A stretch of DNA of 64,000 nt from Luzula sylvatica (taxonomy: Eukaryota > Streptophyta > Magnoliopsida > Poales > Juncaceae), in assembly GCA_946800325.1 (NCBI GenBank), contig OX326959.1:46499566-46563565 (forward strand), in the 5' to 3' direction. Each line of letters begins with the position of its first letter. Position 1 is the stretch's first letter. The notes beneath the pieces were generated by a model. The model had not been told where the DNA came from. It saw nothing but the letters and a program-made list of their open reading frames with translations, and made no database searches. Below are positions 35,179 to 48,739 of this stretch, piece by piece. The translations under genes were made by a program, and so were the position numbers.

Positions 35179-36930
35179 TTTCGCCGGATTTTTAGAGCGA
35201 GACTGATGGGATTTTGGGGCGGCTAGAGAGAGAAAGAGAGAAGAGAAGAGAGTGGCTGGATGAAACTCAACAACGATGCAGGGAAATTTGACTATCCTGG
35301 AATATTGATTTGAGATCCCGGGTTAGTTCCATCCGAAAATTGAGATCTTGGATTTATAGGGTCAAATCCGGGAATTCAATTGTATTTTGTGAGTTTATTA
35401 GGTTTTTGCTTTTATATGCATCAAGACTAAGATTTAGTTTAGGTTTCTCTAGGTTAAACAAAAAACGACGCAATACGACTTTAATTTTTTTTTTTCATCA
35501 TTTTATGCAGCTCCATCTCTTTTCTCGTCTGCCTTAATCATCTACTATCGACAAAAATAGTTCTTTTTATTAGATAGTTGAATTTTCTAAATAAAAATTT
35601 GAAAAGGATAATAAAAAGTATTGAGACGATGAATAAAAAACGACATGATATGGTTATTAAGAATTAATCACAAAAACAACAAAAAATATGTAAATCTCCC
35701 CTCAGTGAGCTAGGCACCCGAGAGGACCAAATCTAACTTCCATTCCGGGAAGCTTTCAATTATTTTATTTTTTTATCAAGAAAAGTTTCTCCCCAAATTG
35801 TAGGGGCTCTCAGTCAGTAAGAGAAGTGTTGTAATAAAATGTGTGTTGTCTTTGATCGACATACCAGCTTCCAACTCTTTTAAGCGCTGTGGGTACCACA
35901 CCGCTCACGCACTAGCACTTCTAATTTACATAGTAGTTATTTTAGCTCTCTACAATCGCCCTGGTTCGGCTCTCGTGCATCGGTAGTTCATTCACATGCA
36001 GCCTGAATATAACTGAGCCGAGCCAACTCAACATCGAGATGAACTCCAGCTAAGCTCGGCTTGTTCCGGGTATGGTTAGTATCCTATCTAACATGCAATT
36101 CAAACCCGACCCAATTCCCATAACCCATTCCAACCTCAAGAGTTTAAAACCCTAGCGTATATATGGTACACTGATTATACTGGCTTCGGTCATTTATTAC
36201 CAAAAATATTCATGACAACAATATCAGACAAAAAAAGAAAGAGAAGATAAACATAAAACAAAATAGAAAAAAGCATTACCAAATAGTTGCATTCAACTCA
36301 ATTGAAAACACCATAATTTATCACAAACTATTAGCATTCAAATCCCTACAGATAAAGGATGCCCAAAAAAAAATTTGAAAAATTCAATCGGGGGTAATGC
36401 ACGCGAGACAAGAAAAGGAAGGGCCATCTCGCAAAAAAAGGTACCTCTATATATCTATCATAAAATTTTAAATCTCCGTACTTTCCATCCCAAACTAATA
36501 AATGTCGTTTATTCACACCCATATGACACCCATGGCCCTTTTACAATAGATAAGTGCTATTAACAGAGTAGTCTTTGCTATTTAACACTCCCTTTCCTTG
36601 TAATTCCTATGCTTTGTCCCCTCCTGATTTTTCAACCAAGAAAATTAATACCAATGATAACTGATACATAGGGTTTATTCATACCCTCATAGCCTCACAG
36701 CCCTTGGTTGCGCATTTCACTTTTACACTTTCTAAACAACCAATATCCCATTTATTTGACAAACATCCTTGCAAAACTTGCATAACAATTCTCAATCCAA
36801 TTGGGAATTGGTTTCCCAGTTTCAAGGCACAACCGAGTTTGCATGTGAAGGCTCTGAGGGAACTGAAACCCGTTTTTCTTTTCTAACTGCAAAAAAAACT
36901 TAGCATTGCAGCTCGAATAAAAAAAACAAG
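35179..36930. other. ATP16 promoter and UPF1 3' flank
   Basis: Contains the 5' flank of the ATP synthase gene on the left and the 3' UTR of UPF1 on the right. The two genes run in the same direction. I see no coding sequence or definite transposon in between. Confidence 0.45.
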
Positions 36931-39900
36931 TCACTGAGGCGGCTGGGCCTGGTGAGACGGAGGCTGGCTGTTGTAGTGAGCGAATGGCTGCGAATACAGA
37001 GGTCCCATCGATCCCTATAACAATAAACATATTATCAATCAGTGGCTTTATATAATTTATATTGCATTCAATTTTGACTGTGAAAATGGAGGGACCAGTG
37101 GTACCTGAGACTGGAGAGGACTGGGTCCACCCATGCCAAAATTGAGATGGGCAGAGTCGTCCTGTGAGGGGTCGTTATATGCAGGTTGGGTGAACATGCC
37201 ATGCGATCCATGACCCATGTGATCCTACATAATCAAAATGTTAAATCATTAGATTATGAACTATAGATATTAAAGTAGGAATATTATACCTGAGATATGA
37301 TATCATTGGTGTAACCAGTGTGTGCGTTTTGGTTCATATAGCTACCCAAATATCCACCTTGAGGAGGAGCAGCCTGTGATGCATATTCCATGCCATAACC
37401 ACCTCCTTGAGACTGTTGCGTTCAGAATAAATGAAAGAAATTTTCAGTTAATAACGGAAGGTTTTAAAAATCTCTTATTTTGGATTGAAGCGTTGAATGA
37501 AAAAAGAATGAAAGATACTTGAGAGGAGAAATCAGCCATGTTATAACCAACATGAGTCCCTTGGCTCTTGAAGTCGTCTCCTCCAAAGAAATCCTGTTAT
37601 TAATGGGTAACCACATAACTTTATAATTTAATCAAACTAAAAAAAAAACAAATAATAAAAAAGTCATATAGGAAAAAATGAAACCTGAGACATGCCGCCC
37701 ATAGAGAACCCCTCGCGAAACGTCTGGCTGAGACCTTGCACAGGTGCCTGTACAAACAAAATCAATTGATTTTACTTCTTAAATTAATTTATCGAAATTA
37801 TACAAAAATATTAAGATTAAACTTTAAAAGTACCTGAGTCATCATGCTAGGTTGAGATAAAGGAGCAGAAGAAGAAGGCTGGCTGTTAGAATCAGCAAAT
37901 CCAAATTGAGAGCCAGATCCAGTACCCGTTAACCCGCCACCCTGTTGGGAGTTCTGCTGATGCGGCGACAAGTGGCTTCCTATTGTGCCTCCACCACCAC
38001 GGCCAGTCCCGCCAAAACCGCGCGGACCACCCCCAACTGGACCCGGTGTGCCACGTGTCGGAATGGCATAGGGCTGGGAGTGGGGCCCAGCTGGGAATGG
38101 AAAGAATCGGCCTGGAGGAGGGGGAGGACCCATTGGGTCGGGCCCGGATCCTCCTGCGTATGCCTTGTGGGCCCCGTTTGGAGCTCCGTATGGTGGCACA
38201 TAACCTAGAAGGAGAAAGAGAGGGAAATGAATATGGCTTGGTTTATATTACTTTATAGTTATACTAGGTGCTTTTATGAAGATGAGAAATGTGCCTTTTC
38301 CACGGCCAGTTCGTCTGTCAGGATTAGGGTTTGCTGAGTTGGTGGGCCCGTAACTGGCTACTGGCACAGCTCCACTCCCACCACCTATGTATAGTCTGCG
38401 TTCATTGTATATCTGGAACCAAAATAAAATACAGATACTATAAATAACACATCCATAATTGGAGTACTTTTATATACTTTTCTTCTTGAAGGGGAGCGAA
38501 ACAGAAGTACCTTTTTGGGTTTCTGGAATTGAACCATACTCTGCTTCAGATTGTTCAGTGGTCCTTCCACGAGGCATTCATGTTCCTAAAACATGTAAAA
38601 TTTATAGAATTAATTAAGTAATTGGTTAGAGTATATATTTTTATACTAAGTTTCGGAGGAACTAAAGAAATAAAAAAAAAACCTTGTAGTGTGTTAACAA
38701 GCTGTTCCAGAGAGGCTGTTTACTTAGAACTTTAGGGTTTCCAAGAACCACTACACCATAACGGGCACGGGTTAGAGCCACATTCAACCTCCTTGGATCA
38801 TTCAGAAACCCAATACCCTAAAATACAATTACAACACCAAACAAGAAAAATGGTGAGAAGAAGATTTGAAGTATTTTTAAAGAATGAAAAGAAAAGACGA
38901 CACAACAAACCTGATGCTCGTTACTCCTAACACAAGACAGAATGATGTAATCTTTCTCCCTTCCTTGAAACGAGTCCACACTTGCCACCTCAATTTCCTT
39001 GTAAAGCTGTTGACGCAAAGCACCGTTCCTAGCCATGTAATTAACAATATACGCCCTTTGCCCTTCATATGGTGTTATAACACCAATCTAAACCATTTTC
39101 CGAAAAAAAAGACGATAAATTAATTCATTCCTTCAATCAAATAATCAATTTGAAGGAACCATAGATCAATAAATACCTGACTGGGTACAACACCGCTCCT
39201 TAAGAAAGTAGTAACTATCTTCTCAACATTAGAAGCCTCAGTTCTGTTCAAATATGATGTACCACTTGAACTTATCTCCTCTTGTCCCATCTGTTTCATG
39301 TACATAATAATTAATAAATAATAAATTAAAATATAATTATCTTCTCGAAACACACAGACAGATAGAGATATGCCTGAACATAGAAGAACATGGGGCGGTT
39401 AGGAACGGGCCAAGGGAAGTCAATGCCAGTCAACATCCTCTCATTCACAGTCACTCCATTCTGTAAGGTTCCCTCGTAGAAACAATTTGATGGGAACTCA
39501 GAAAGACAAGGATGCATACGGTATTGGACCTGCAGACCAAAGACAAAATTACAACAACGCTAATAAAAATAACATATTTAATCAAATTATAGTATTATTA
39601 AAAAATTATTGTACCTGAAGCCTGAAAGGTTTGACACCAAGGAGAACAAGGCGTTCGAACAAAGATTGAGCCAAACCGGCACGAGCTGCCTTTTTACACA
39701 TTATAACCGGGCCCAGCTGGCAGTGATCTCCAACCAGTACAGCCTAATATACCCAAATTACATCTCATTATTTAATATATACATGTACATCAGAATCATG
39801 AAATCATGCAATACTCGAAAATAGTACCTGTTTAACTCCAAGGACTAGAGGGATAAGGCATTCAGGCTCAGCGGATTGAGTAGACTCGTCGATAAGAACC

Positions 39901-42900
39901 TAAATCAAACAAATCAAAATAAGCTACAGCTTTTTTTTTAAACACGTCCCGAAAAAAAGAAAATGAGAAAGGTTTAAAAAATGACCTGGCGAAAACGGAA
40001 ATTAGAGAGGCGAGGATCGCCGGCTCCCACACAAGTGCAACAGATGACATCAGCACTCTGCAGAATCTCTCTCTCTGTAGCCCGTTTCAATGCCTTGTAT
40101 TTCTTCTCATCACTGCTCGACAATTCACCTATACAAAAAATCATCAAAACAACATACTTGGTTACTTATTTTCATTACATACATGATAAAAAAACAAATA
40201 CATGATAGAGAAAAAGGAAAGGAAGATACCTTGCTCGTCCTTGAGTTGTTGTAGCTTAAACAATTCGCTCTTATCTGACGTGTCTAGATGCCTCACCTAA
40301 TGAATGTACACAATTTATTATCTTAAATCATAACTCTTTTTTAGCATTTTAATCAGATTAATTGGGTTTTTAATCAGATAAATTGGGTTTGCTTCAAATT
40401 ACCTGATAGTGGAGTGTGAGATGCTCAACTGGTGAGGAGATTGCCTCTCTTGATTTCGCACATAACCTCACAACCTAAAATTAAATTCCATAAAGAACAA
40501 GTCATTGGATATCAATCTTAGCCCTATAAAAAATTAACTATATTTATTAAAATGATAATATTTTTTACCTTCAATCCAGTAGCACTTATCTTCTCAGACA
40601 GTTGATCTACAGCCACATTACTTGGAGCACACACCAAAACCTAACAAATTTTCAATATAAAAAATTATTCACATATATAAAAATAAAATAAAATATTAAA
40701 AGATGAAGGTTTATGTTGAGTACCTGTCCTTGGCCTTGCTTAGCCATGTGATAAACAATAGCAGCAGAAGTGACGGTTTTACCGGTACCAGGTGGGCCCT
40801 GAATCAGACTCACCGGTTTTTGAAGCACACTCTTCACTGCCAAAACCTTCAATTCACAAAACAATTTTAGGCCAACGAAAAAAAAAAAAAAAAAAACATG
40901 AGATAGTATTGAACCAAAACTGGCAAGTACCTGAGAAGCATTCAATTCGGGGAGACCAGGGGCGCCAAAACGACGAGGGAGAGTATTGCGTACAATCTGA
41001 TGCTCCACTTCATGCCCCAAGAGATGATGGTATATATACCTGTGTGTATAATTTCATACCAAATCATCATCATTATTATAATTTATACTACTAAGAAATT
41101 AGGAATTTAATAATTTGTAAAGTTGTACTGACCCGCTAACACTGGTCTCGTCCACAGCAAAGGTTTTCATCGCGGTTTGCATGCGATCAAAGCTCGTACT
41201 CTTCCACACAAAATCCACACTGAATCCATGGCTCAAATCTACTGGCACGCCCTGTATTACAAAAATCAAAATAATATCAACATTTATGTACTTAATTATA
41301 CTTAGTTCCACTAACAGACAAATTTAAGCAGCTTAATATTATTAGTACCTGGCTGGCACGGAGTTCTAGTGCTACCTCCTCTGCAGCTGTAAGCTTGATC
41401 TGAAATAATCATAGTATTATTACCAACAACATTAAGGTGAGTTTGCCATAAAGTCCCTCCATAATCAAATAATTCAATAACATTGTTCCGTGTTAACGAT
41501 CATGACGGGCTTTTGGCAATTTGCAATAATGCAGGGGTATTTTTGCAATTTAAATGAATTGCTTACCACGTGACCAACAGACTGCCAAGTAGGATGAGTG
41601 CTATCACCAGGATATCTCAGCCTAAGTTCATCTCCAGCTACTAACCTCAGCTCATTATCCTCCTAAATTTCATTCATTTATTATAATTTTAGCATCCAAG
41701 ATAATTAGACACTTTATTATAATTGTGAAATTAGATATTTTTTTAATTTTGGTTTTTAAGGAACCTTTGGAAAGATGAAATAGGCGACACGTTTTTTATT
41801 CAGACCGATATCCCATCTTACTGTTAAGTTGTCCTTGCTCTGTGCTTCTTTCATCATCTATTTAAACCCCAAAATTATTCAAAAAATATTCAAAATTAGA
41901 AAAATATGAAATCATGAATTGAGATAAAAGAGGCAATTAAGCAAAGAAGAAAAAGATTGTACCTTGTCATAATCAGCTTCGAGCTTAATAAGTGGCGCAA
42001 ACACATTTTGATACTGATCAAACAAAATAAAAGTTCAATTAAACCTATATAAAAAAAATTCCAAACTTTCAAAATTAGATTCGAATCGAAATTAGACCTG
42101 ATAAGCATCTTCATATTTGATACCAACAGGATTGGGTTCATCATCCACACCAGGTTTCTCTAAATCCTCGAGAGAAGCATCTGGATTTGTTTTCCATAAA
42201 TCCTCCACTCTGTTTATTTGCTGAGCACTTATCTGTCTCGCTCTCAACTGCTCTTGCTCTGACGGCACCTGAAAAACCCAAAATTACCAAAATACCCTCC
42301 AATAAAAACATGAGAGAGAGAGAGAGAGAGAATGGGAGAGACTAACCTTGACGAGCCAAGGAAGAAAGCAACGGTCATCAATGAGAGGGCACCACTGACT
42401 AACATCCCAATTCATATCTTTCAATGCGTTCACACTCAAGCACGGTTCTCGACACAATAAAACCACCACGTTGTCAGACTTGGCAGAAATGAAGCCCAGT
42501 AAAAACACATTTCTGCATCCACAATTGTAGCATTCTAAAATTGTCTCTCCCAATGGACTGTCCTTGTGTAAACACACTTCCTTGTGCTTTGCCCTCACCT
42601 TTATACAATCATCGAATAAATATAAGTAAATGTAAGAACGAAAAGAATAAAAGTTTGATGCTTTTTGTTATATTTGTACCAGGTGATTGACAATGTGAGA
42701 ACCAGAAGTATTGCCTCTGGAATTGCAGAACCATTTGCGGCAAGAGGGAATGTTGCACCGTACAACACAGGCTGGATTGTGTATACCACAGTATTTGCAA
42801 GCATGCTCTACGTATCTTCCTTTTTCATACTCGTACCTGTTCATATAAAGTTACAAATACTGGCCAGTTAGCAAGATTTAGTAAGAAAGAAAGTCAAGTT

Positions 42901-43347
42901 CTGAGATAGAGATCAGTTTGATGGATTAAGGTACAGCAAATCAAACTAATTTACTAATAGTATTCGCTGATCAAGAACAAAAACGAGATTTAAAGCTTAC
43001 GTCTCTTCGGTTTCTTCGAAATTGAGACCTCCGATTCCAGCAGATAACGAATCGACAGGAGTAGGTACACCACTGCCACCGCCAGTGCGTGCGTTAGCAG
43101 AAGAACTGGTACGAGGAGACAAGTCCAAATCAGCATGTTCAGAATCCGGTTCTGGATCCGGCGGTGCCGGTGGAGATGGCCAGGTGGGACCACGGGAGTA
43201 GCTAAACGGGTCAAAAGCAGAGTCGGGCCCAGATTCACTCTGTGTGTTGAATTCCAAGAAGGTGTATGCTGAGTGATCTCCGCCGTCAATTGTAGTATCC
43301 GGCTGAGATGCCGTATCGTAGAGATCGCTTGGCTGAGAGCTCGTCAT
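36931..43347 (-). CDS. UPF1: UPF1 RNA helicase (regulator of nonsense transcripts 1)
   Basis: Complete gene on the minus strand: 29 exons from the ATG at 43347 to the TGA at 36931 join without frame break to 1,244 residues, close to the plant norm. UPF1 is the ATP-dependent 5'-3' RNA helicase at the heart of nonsense-mediated mRNA decay. Domains in order: acidic/Ser-rich N-terminus, Cys/His-rich UPF2-binding domain from about residue 118 ([20 protein letters not shown]), stalk and 1B, RecA1 with Walker A GPPGTGKT (499-506) and the DESTQ box (645-649), RecA2 with [27 protein letters not shown] and [11 protein letters not shown], then a Gly/Pro/Gln-rich tail with many SQ dipeptides that fit SMG1-type phosphosites. 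Exon borders: 43347-43001, 42836-42680, 42598-42347, 42268-42098, 42013-41963, 41857-41765, 41662-41567, 41399-41349, 41251-41133, 41039-40931, 40846-40724, 40640-40569, 40474-40403, 40296-40230, 40128-39986, 39899-39828, 39743-39615, 39529-39374, 39290-39177, 39087-38911, 38817-38683, 38585-38511, 38412-38295, 38204-37834, 37747-37685, 37593-37519, 37412-37290, 37224-37105, 37014-36931. Exons 18 and 23 appear to use GC donors. Confidence 0.95.
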
Positions 43348-43400
43348 GGCAGAGAACGAAGGTACTAGTGAGGTGGTTAGAGGAGGAGAGAAGAGAGAGA

Positions 43401-43411
43401 GGTTAGGGTTT
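43401..43411 (-). promoter_or_regulatory. Telo-box in the UPF1 5' leader
   Basis: AAACCCTAACC on the minus strand, about 55-65 bp upstream of the UPF1 start codon, within a GA-rich leader. Function inferred from position and motif only. Confidence 0.45.
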
Positions 43412-43419
43412 AGTTGAGG

Positions 43420-44589
43420 GGGGTGCGGGGGGAATAAGGAATCAGGAGAAGACGGAATGTCAAAGACCGAATTTATGAACCAGGTTCAGGCGGTGCATTG
43501 TGTAAAATCCGGAACAGGGTTCCCAATTATACGAGTTTAGCCTATTTAATACTGGGAATTCAAGTCCGAAATTCTAATTGTTCTATTTTCCACATATAAT
43601 CACAGACAAAGGTGTTCATGATTTTTGTGTGTGCACACAATTACAATTATTGTCTTATATTTCCTATCACTAGTGATTCCTGGATATTCAAAATATAAAA
43701 AATTACAATTATAACCCTTGAAAATGATCAACATCAACATGAACTAAGTATTTCCTATTTCCTATCACTAATCAATTCTCTACATTTTGGTCCTTTGGAG
43801 ACTCAAGTCTCTGAAGAATGAGCAAATTACGAGCCATTACTGCAAAGACAGCACCTAGAAAGATTGCTAACCTTGATAATTCTGTGAAAGAACATGAAAA
43901 AGTAGTTATCTCGTGATATTTTTGTGAAAGTACATGCTTGAGTTACAAAATTCATAACAATTCAGATATCTCTTTTTGCTCAGGTTTAGGATTTAGGGTT
44001 TAAATTGCGCCTGAAGATCTCAAGTTATTACAAATATCAGAAGAATTTTGCTTATAGTTGCAAGTATGCATAAAAATTGGAAAAATAAATCATATTTTTT
44101 TTTAATAAATTGTGTCCCCTTCTTCTTCTTTCTAAAATTTGTCGAAAACCGCGTGAAACTACTGATATAAACATCTCAAAAATATGATCACACATTAATA
44201 CATTACAAATTAAAAATTTATCGCATTATGAATAAAAACATGCATGGTTTTTTTAAGTCAAATATTATTTAAAAAAAATAAGTTTAACTTATTTAGATAA
44301 TCAATTTCAGTGTGAGCATATAATATTATGCCTTGTACTGTTGTACATAAAAGATACATGTATATCATAATTTATGTGTAGTTTACACCAAAATAAAAAA
44401 TTGAAAAATCAAAAGCTGCACGATTTAAGGGATGATTTTTTACCTTTGAAATTGTTGCCAAGTTCTCTAGAGAGAAATATCGAATTGGCACAACTAGGAT
44501 TTGATATCGTAATTTCTAAGAGAACAAAAGTAATAAAAACCTGCACAATTTGAAACATTAAAGTCGCTCAAAATATAACTTGATATAAA
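43420..44589. other. UPF1 promoter and AT-rich spacer
   Basis: Upstream of UPF1. A short echo (TTTCCTATCACTA) occurs twice at about 43661 and 43757. No gene recognised. Confidence 0.4.
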
Positions 44590-45680
44590 GCAAGATATAT
44601 ATCGTTTTTTGCAAAATATTACATGATTTCCTCCAATCTCCTAAAATGTATGATATCTTCGAGAACATATTTGTCTTTGAAATTAGTAAAATTTTGAAAT
44701 ACATATGTTACGTATTTGTGTTTAGGCTATGAAATGTATCATATTTTTATAGAGAATATGTAAATGCCATATTTATTCTCCGTAAATACTAATCTTGTGA
44801 ATGGAAAAAAGAAGATCATGCTTTCTGGACCGAGAATCAGAATACTGTGAGCAAAACTGAGAATTCTACACTCAAACTGCAAACAAGCACCTTGATTAAC
44901 ACTAAGAAAGTATTTTTTTTTTATTATTTTGAAAAATATATGTATAGAATATAGAGGAAGAGGTCATATACTATACCTCCAATTTTCCCATAACAGAGTA
45001 ATGATAGAAACCACATCCTTTTTCCCACGAATTTACCACAACTGTCACGTGTCAGCACACAATTGGCTGCAACAAAAGTTGATGGAAACTTGCAGCCAAT
45101 GGTGTGCTGACACGTGGCAGTTGTGGTAAATTCGTGGGGAAAAGATGTGGTTTCTATCATTACTCATTATACATAGAGGAATATGCACCGATTGCGTACA
45201 CGCCCACGATGGGTTTAGTGTGTGTTATAGCTCAATAAGTCTACTAGCTCGCTCGACATGTACTTCAGTGGCGTATTCCCCCGAACAAACCCACACATTA
45301 GCCCTAAAATGTTTATCCTTGATGGTATCAGCAGTCGACTCGTTAGATTATTTAAGTAACTATCATTCTTGGGTGATATGGCAAATCATATTTTTCAAAT
45401 CATATTCAAACTAAAAATAGTAATTTAGGAATTATTTCCATTACTTATAAATTATATGCTTAAATAGAAAACAAATCACCATTCACATGATAAAGAAGAT
45501 CTAATTAATTTTAAAAAATAATAAAAATACTCTTTTAAAAAGGGTCAATCATAGAACTAGATTGAGAAATTCTTGAAAAAAATCCTAACTTTTCTGAACT
45601 TTGTTCCGAAGCATTACATAATTGGAACCACCATTGGTAAATTAGATTGTGGAATTCTTGAAAAAACCCTCGATTCCTTT
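44590..45680 (+). pseudogene. Decayed partial duplicate of the NAD-malic enzyme 5' region
   Basis: Three stretches echo the NAD-ME1 locus in the same order. First, 44620-44670 (ATGATTTCCTCCAATCTCCT and following) matches 46607-46660. Second, 44805-44835 (GAATGGAAAAAAGAAGATCATGC) matches 48848-48875, just before the NAD-ME1 start. Third, 45172-45275 matches part of exon 4: it encodes IEEYAPIAYTPTMGLVC before breaking, as against IEEYAPIVYTPTVGLVC in the gene. A short piece at 45619-45651 also matches 50010-50042. Stops and gaps make it non-functional. The 170-bp hairpin at 44996-45165 sits inside. Confidence 0.6.
44996..45165. mobile_element. 170-bp hairpin MITE-like element
   Basis: Nearly perfect inverted arms of about 76 bp: the left arm runs from GAGTAATGATAGAAACCACA to ACAATTGGCTGCAA (44996-45072), and the right arm is its reverse complement (45090-45165), with a loop of about 17 bases. 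The arms include CACGTGTC (E-box/ABRE-like core). No coding capacity. A target duplication is not obvious, so the superfamily is left open. Confidence 0.8.
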
Positions 45681-46023
45681 TAAGATTCCTTCGAAAACTT
45701 CTTACAAAGTGGCATTGAATTATTTTTTAACCCCCTATGATGTTAAGGTTATTTTTTTGCATCCAACAGACAACAATAATCATATGAACTAAAAAATCCC
45801 TCGTTTGATCATTTTCATATTTATTTTAATCAATTAAAAAATAATTGGAATATCTTCAACATAATACTGTATGATATTATTTGAACGCTATTTTATGATT
45901 TTTTTTTTGCAGTACATTGTTTTATTTTATCATGTTATATACAGAAAAAACTATTTTTAGGTAAATTATAAATTTATTATACGTAAATATTATTTTAATA
46001 ATTATAATAATTAATAATAATAA

Positions 46024-46062
<39 letters not shown>

Positions 46063-46682
46063 GTTTTATGATTGTGTTTATATTATTAAATGAAAAATAT
46101 AATTATTTATTTATTTTTTGGATCTGCTTTCTATGTGTAGTTTTAAACTTGTGAATTTAGTTAAAATAAAATGGTGTCTATTATTTCTTAATAAGTTGAT
46201 TGATTAATTTTTTTTTTGCTTCGTCATAATTAGAAATAAAAACACACACACAATTATGTGCCATTCGATATCATTGCACAATGTTCGTCAAAATAATTAA
46301 GGACAACATTCTTAATAATATTCTCATCAAAATTAACCAATGCGATACATACCGAGCACAAGTTTTCCATTATTCTTTCTCGTCAACTCACTTTGTACAA
46401 TAACAAATACAAATAATAATAATTCTGAAATGTTTTGATTGGTCATAATTCTAAGAAATATCACGTTCATGGAGCTTCAGATGTTTCGACGAGACGTTCC
46501 CCTCCTTAATTCTTACTCCATGCTCCGGATTGTGTTCATAAGATTGTTAAAATGTTAATTTACGAGAAGGGTCGTTTAGTAATAATATCTTGTTTGGAAA
46601 GTATTAAATGATTTCCTCCAATCTCCTATAAAAAATCTAAATAAGATATCTTCATATTTGGTTCTGAAATAATTACTATATT
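45681..46682. other. AT-rich spacer with ATT microsatellite
   Basis: Includes an (ATT)n run at 46027-46063. The part from about 46590 on is the upstream flank of the NAD-ME1 locus as it was before the LINE insertion, judged by its match to 44605-44670. Confidence 0.5.
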
Positions 46683-48739
46683 ATGGAAATGCATATATTT
46701 CATATTTTGTCCTCTAACTTTCATGAAGAAGAAATAAGAGAAGCAATAAATCAAATGAAAAAAAGAAAAGCAACCGGACCGGATGGTATGCCGGCCGAAT
46801 ACATTAAGACGTTTTGGGAAATAATGCGAAATGACTTCACAAAAATGATACTCTACTTCCAAGAGAATAAGCTTGATCTTTGGAGAATAAACCAAGCTAA
46901 CATAACGATGGTCCCGAAAACGAAATGGGCCATAAAAATAGAAGATTTTAGGCCAATTAGTGTAATTAACTCTCCAATTAAACTAATAACGAAAATTCTA
47001 GCCAAAAGGTTGGGCCCGCTAATAGAAGTCTTAATCAATCCGCGTTTATAAGAGGTAGATCTACCTCCGATTCATATCTTGTAGCAAGAGAATTTATAAA
47101 TTATTATAAAACAAGTAAAATCCCCGCGGTAATGATAAAACTAGACATAAAGAAAGCTTTCGATAACGTAGCATGGGACTTCTTAATAAAGATGTTAAGA
47201 GCTAAGGGGTTTCTGGAAAAATGGGTACTTTGGATCCATAACTTACTAATCTCATCGTCATCCGCAATTAAAATAAATAGAGAAATCTCACCATACTTCT
47301 TTCACCAAAAAGGATTGAGACAAGGGGATCCGCTTTCCCCATTACTATTTGACTTGGCAATAGACATATTACAAGTAATAGTAACAAAAATTACCCCAAT
47401 GCTAACTCCAACCTCAAACATACAAACGAAGCTACTTCAATTTGCGGATGACACGCTTCTCTTCTTGGAGGCAACTCCACAAAATCTCAAAATTATTTCT
47501 AAATCAATAGAAATATTCACCGAAATAACGGGTCTAGATATAAATTGGGAAAAATCGGGATTCTCATCCTTCAACGTACCGACGGTACTAGATGATACAA
47601 TCGCAAATATTTTACGATGCCGCAAAAAAGATATACCGATTAAATATCTAGGTCTTCCCCTTTCCTTCTCTAAACCGAAAAAACTAGTGTTCTTGCCTCT
47701 AATAAAAAAAATACAACAAAAAGTAGCTTCTTGGAAGGGGAAGCTACTTTCTATGGGAGGTAGACTAACACTTGCCCAAGCAACACTATCGTCCATTCTG
47801 ACTCATCACATGTTGGTAAATAGATTGCCAAAATGGGTAACCAAAGAAATAAATAAAATCATACGATCATTTCTTTGGAAAGGGAACGATAAATGCAATC
47901 CCGGAAATTGTTTAGTAAATTGGGATAAAGTTACTTTACCGAAAAATAATGGAGGATTGGGCTTGCCAAATATAGATACGAAAAATGACGCCCTATTAAT
48001 GAAATGTTTATGGAAGATAGACAAAGAAAAAACAAGCATATGGACTAGTACCTTGTCAACTATTTATGGCATAAACAACGCAAAAGAATTGAACGAAATT
48101 CCGGCGTATAAAAGGTCCTTCTTCATAAAGGATTTATTACAAATCTTGCCAACTTATTTAGCCGCAATAGAGACAAATAACCTAGATCAATCGGTGACCT
48201 ATAAATGGTCAAAAGACAGACTATTCACAACGAGTTCGACGTATGCCTTCCTCCGAGATCCGGGGGTCAAGGAAGAATGGGCACCATTCCTATGGAAAAT
48301 GAAAATTCCTCCGAAAATAAAAACATTCTTATGGTTAGCACTATTGAAAAGACTAAACACGGCGGACGTCCTACAAAAAAAGGGATGGCCCCATTCGATA
48401 ATATGTGGCTTGTGTACAAGGGAAGAAGAAACCGCATATCATCTACTAGCACAATGCCCATATACGGTGACGGTTTGGAGAATAATAGAGGCTAACGCAA
48501 ACAACGGACATACATTCCTCCCCGCCAATGATCTAGGAACAACATGGAGAACAAATAGAAACAAGCTACAAAAAGATCATCGGAGAGAATGGGACACATT
48601 ATTGGCGACGGTGACTTGGCAAGTATGGAAGGAGAGAAACGCGAGGATCTTCAAAGGAATAACAAGCCCACCATCCAAGACGGCCGAAAGAGTGAGAGGG
48701 GAGCTTCTAATATGGAAAGAAAATCTCCCGAACCACTAG
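46683..48739 (+). pseudogene. LINE ORF2 fragment: reverse transcriptase and zf-RVT, one frameshift
   Basis: Two open segments, 46683-47049 and 47053-48739, are in different frames. The first has EEEIREAINQMKKRKATGPDGMPAEYIK and the RT entry DFRPISVINSPIKLITKILAKRL; continuing in the second frame are SAFIRGRSTSDSYLVARE, KLDIKKAFDNVAWDFL, RQGDPLSPLLFDLAID and the catalytic box LLQFADDTLLF, then the thumb (VASWKGKLLSMGGRLTLAQATL) and a zf-RVT zinc region (PPKIKTFLWLALLKRLNTADVL, CGLCTREEETAYHLLAQCPYT). A one- or two-base indel near 47025-47045 causes the shift. There is no RNase H domain, unlike the LINE at 26-28 kb, so the two belong to different lineages. Confidence 0.9.

Noticed and set aside
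47437..48461. Minus-strand open frames across the second LINE
   Set aside because: They are shadows of the reverse transcriptase frame, with no similarity to known proteins.
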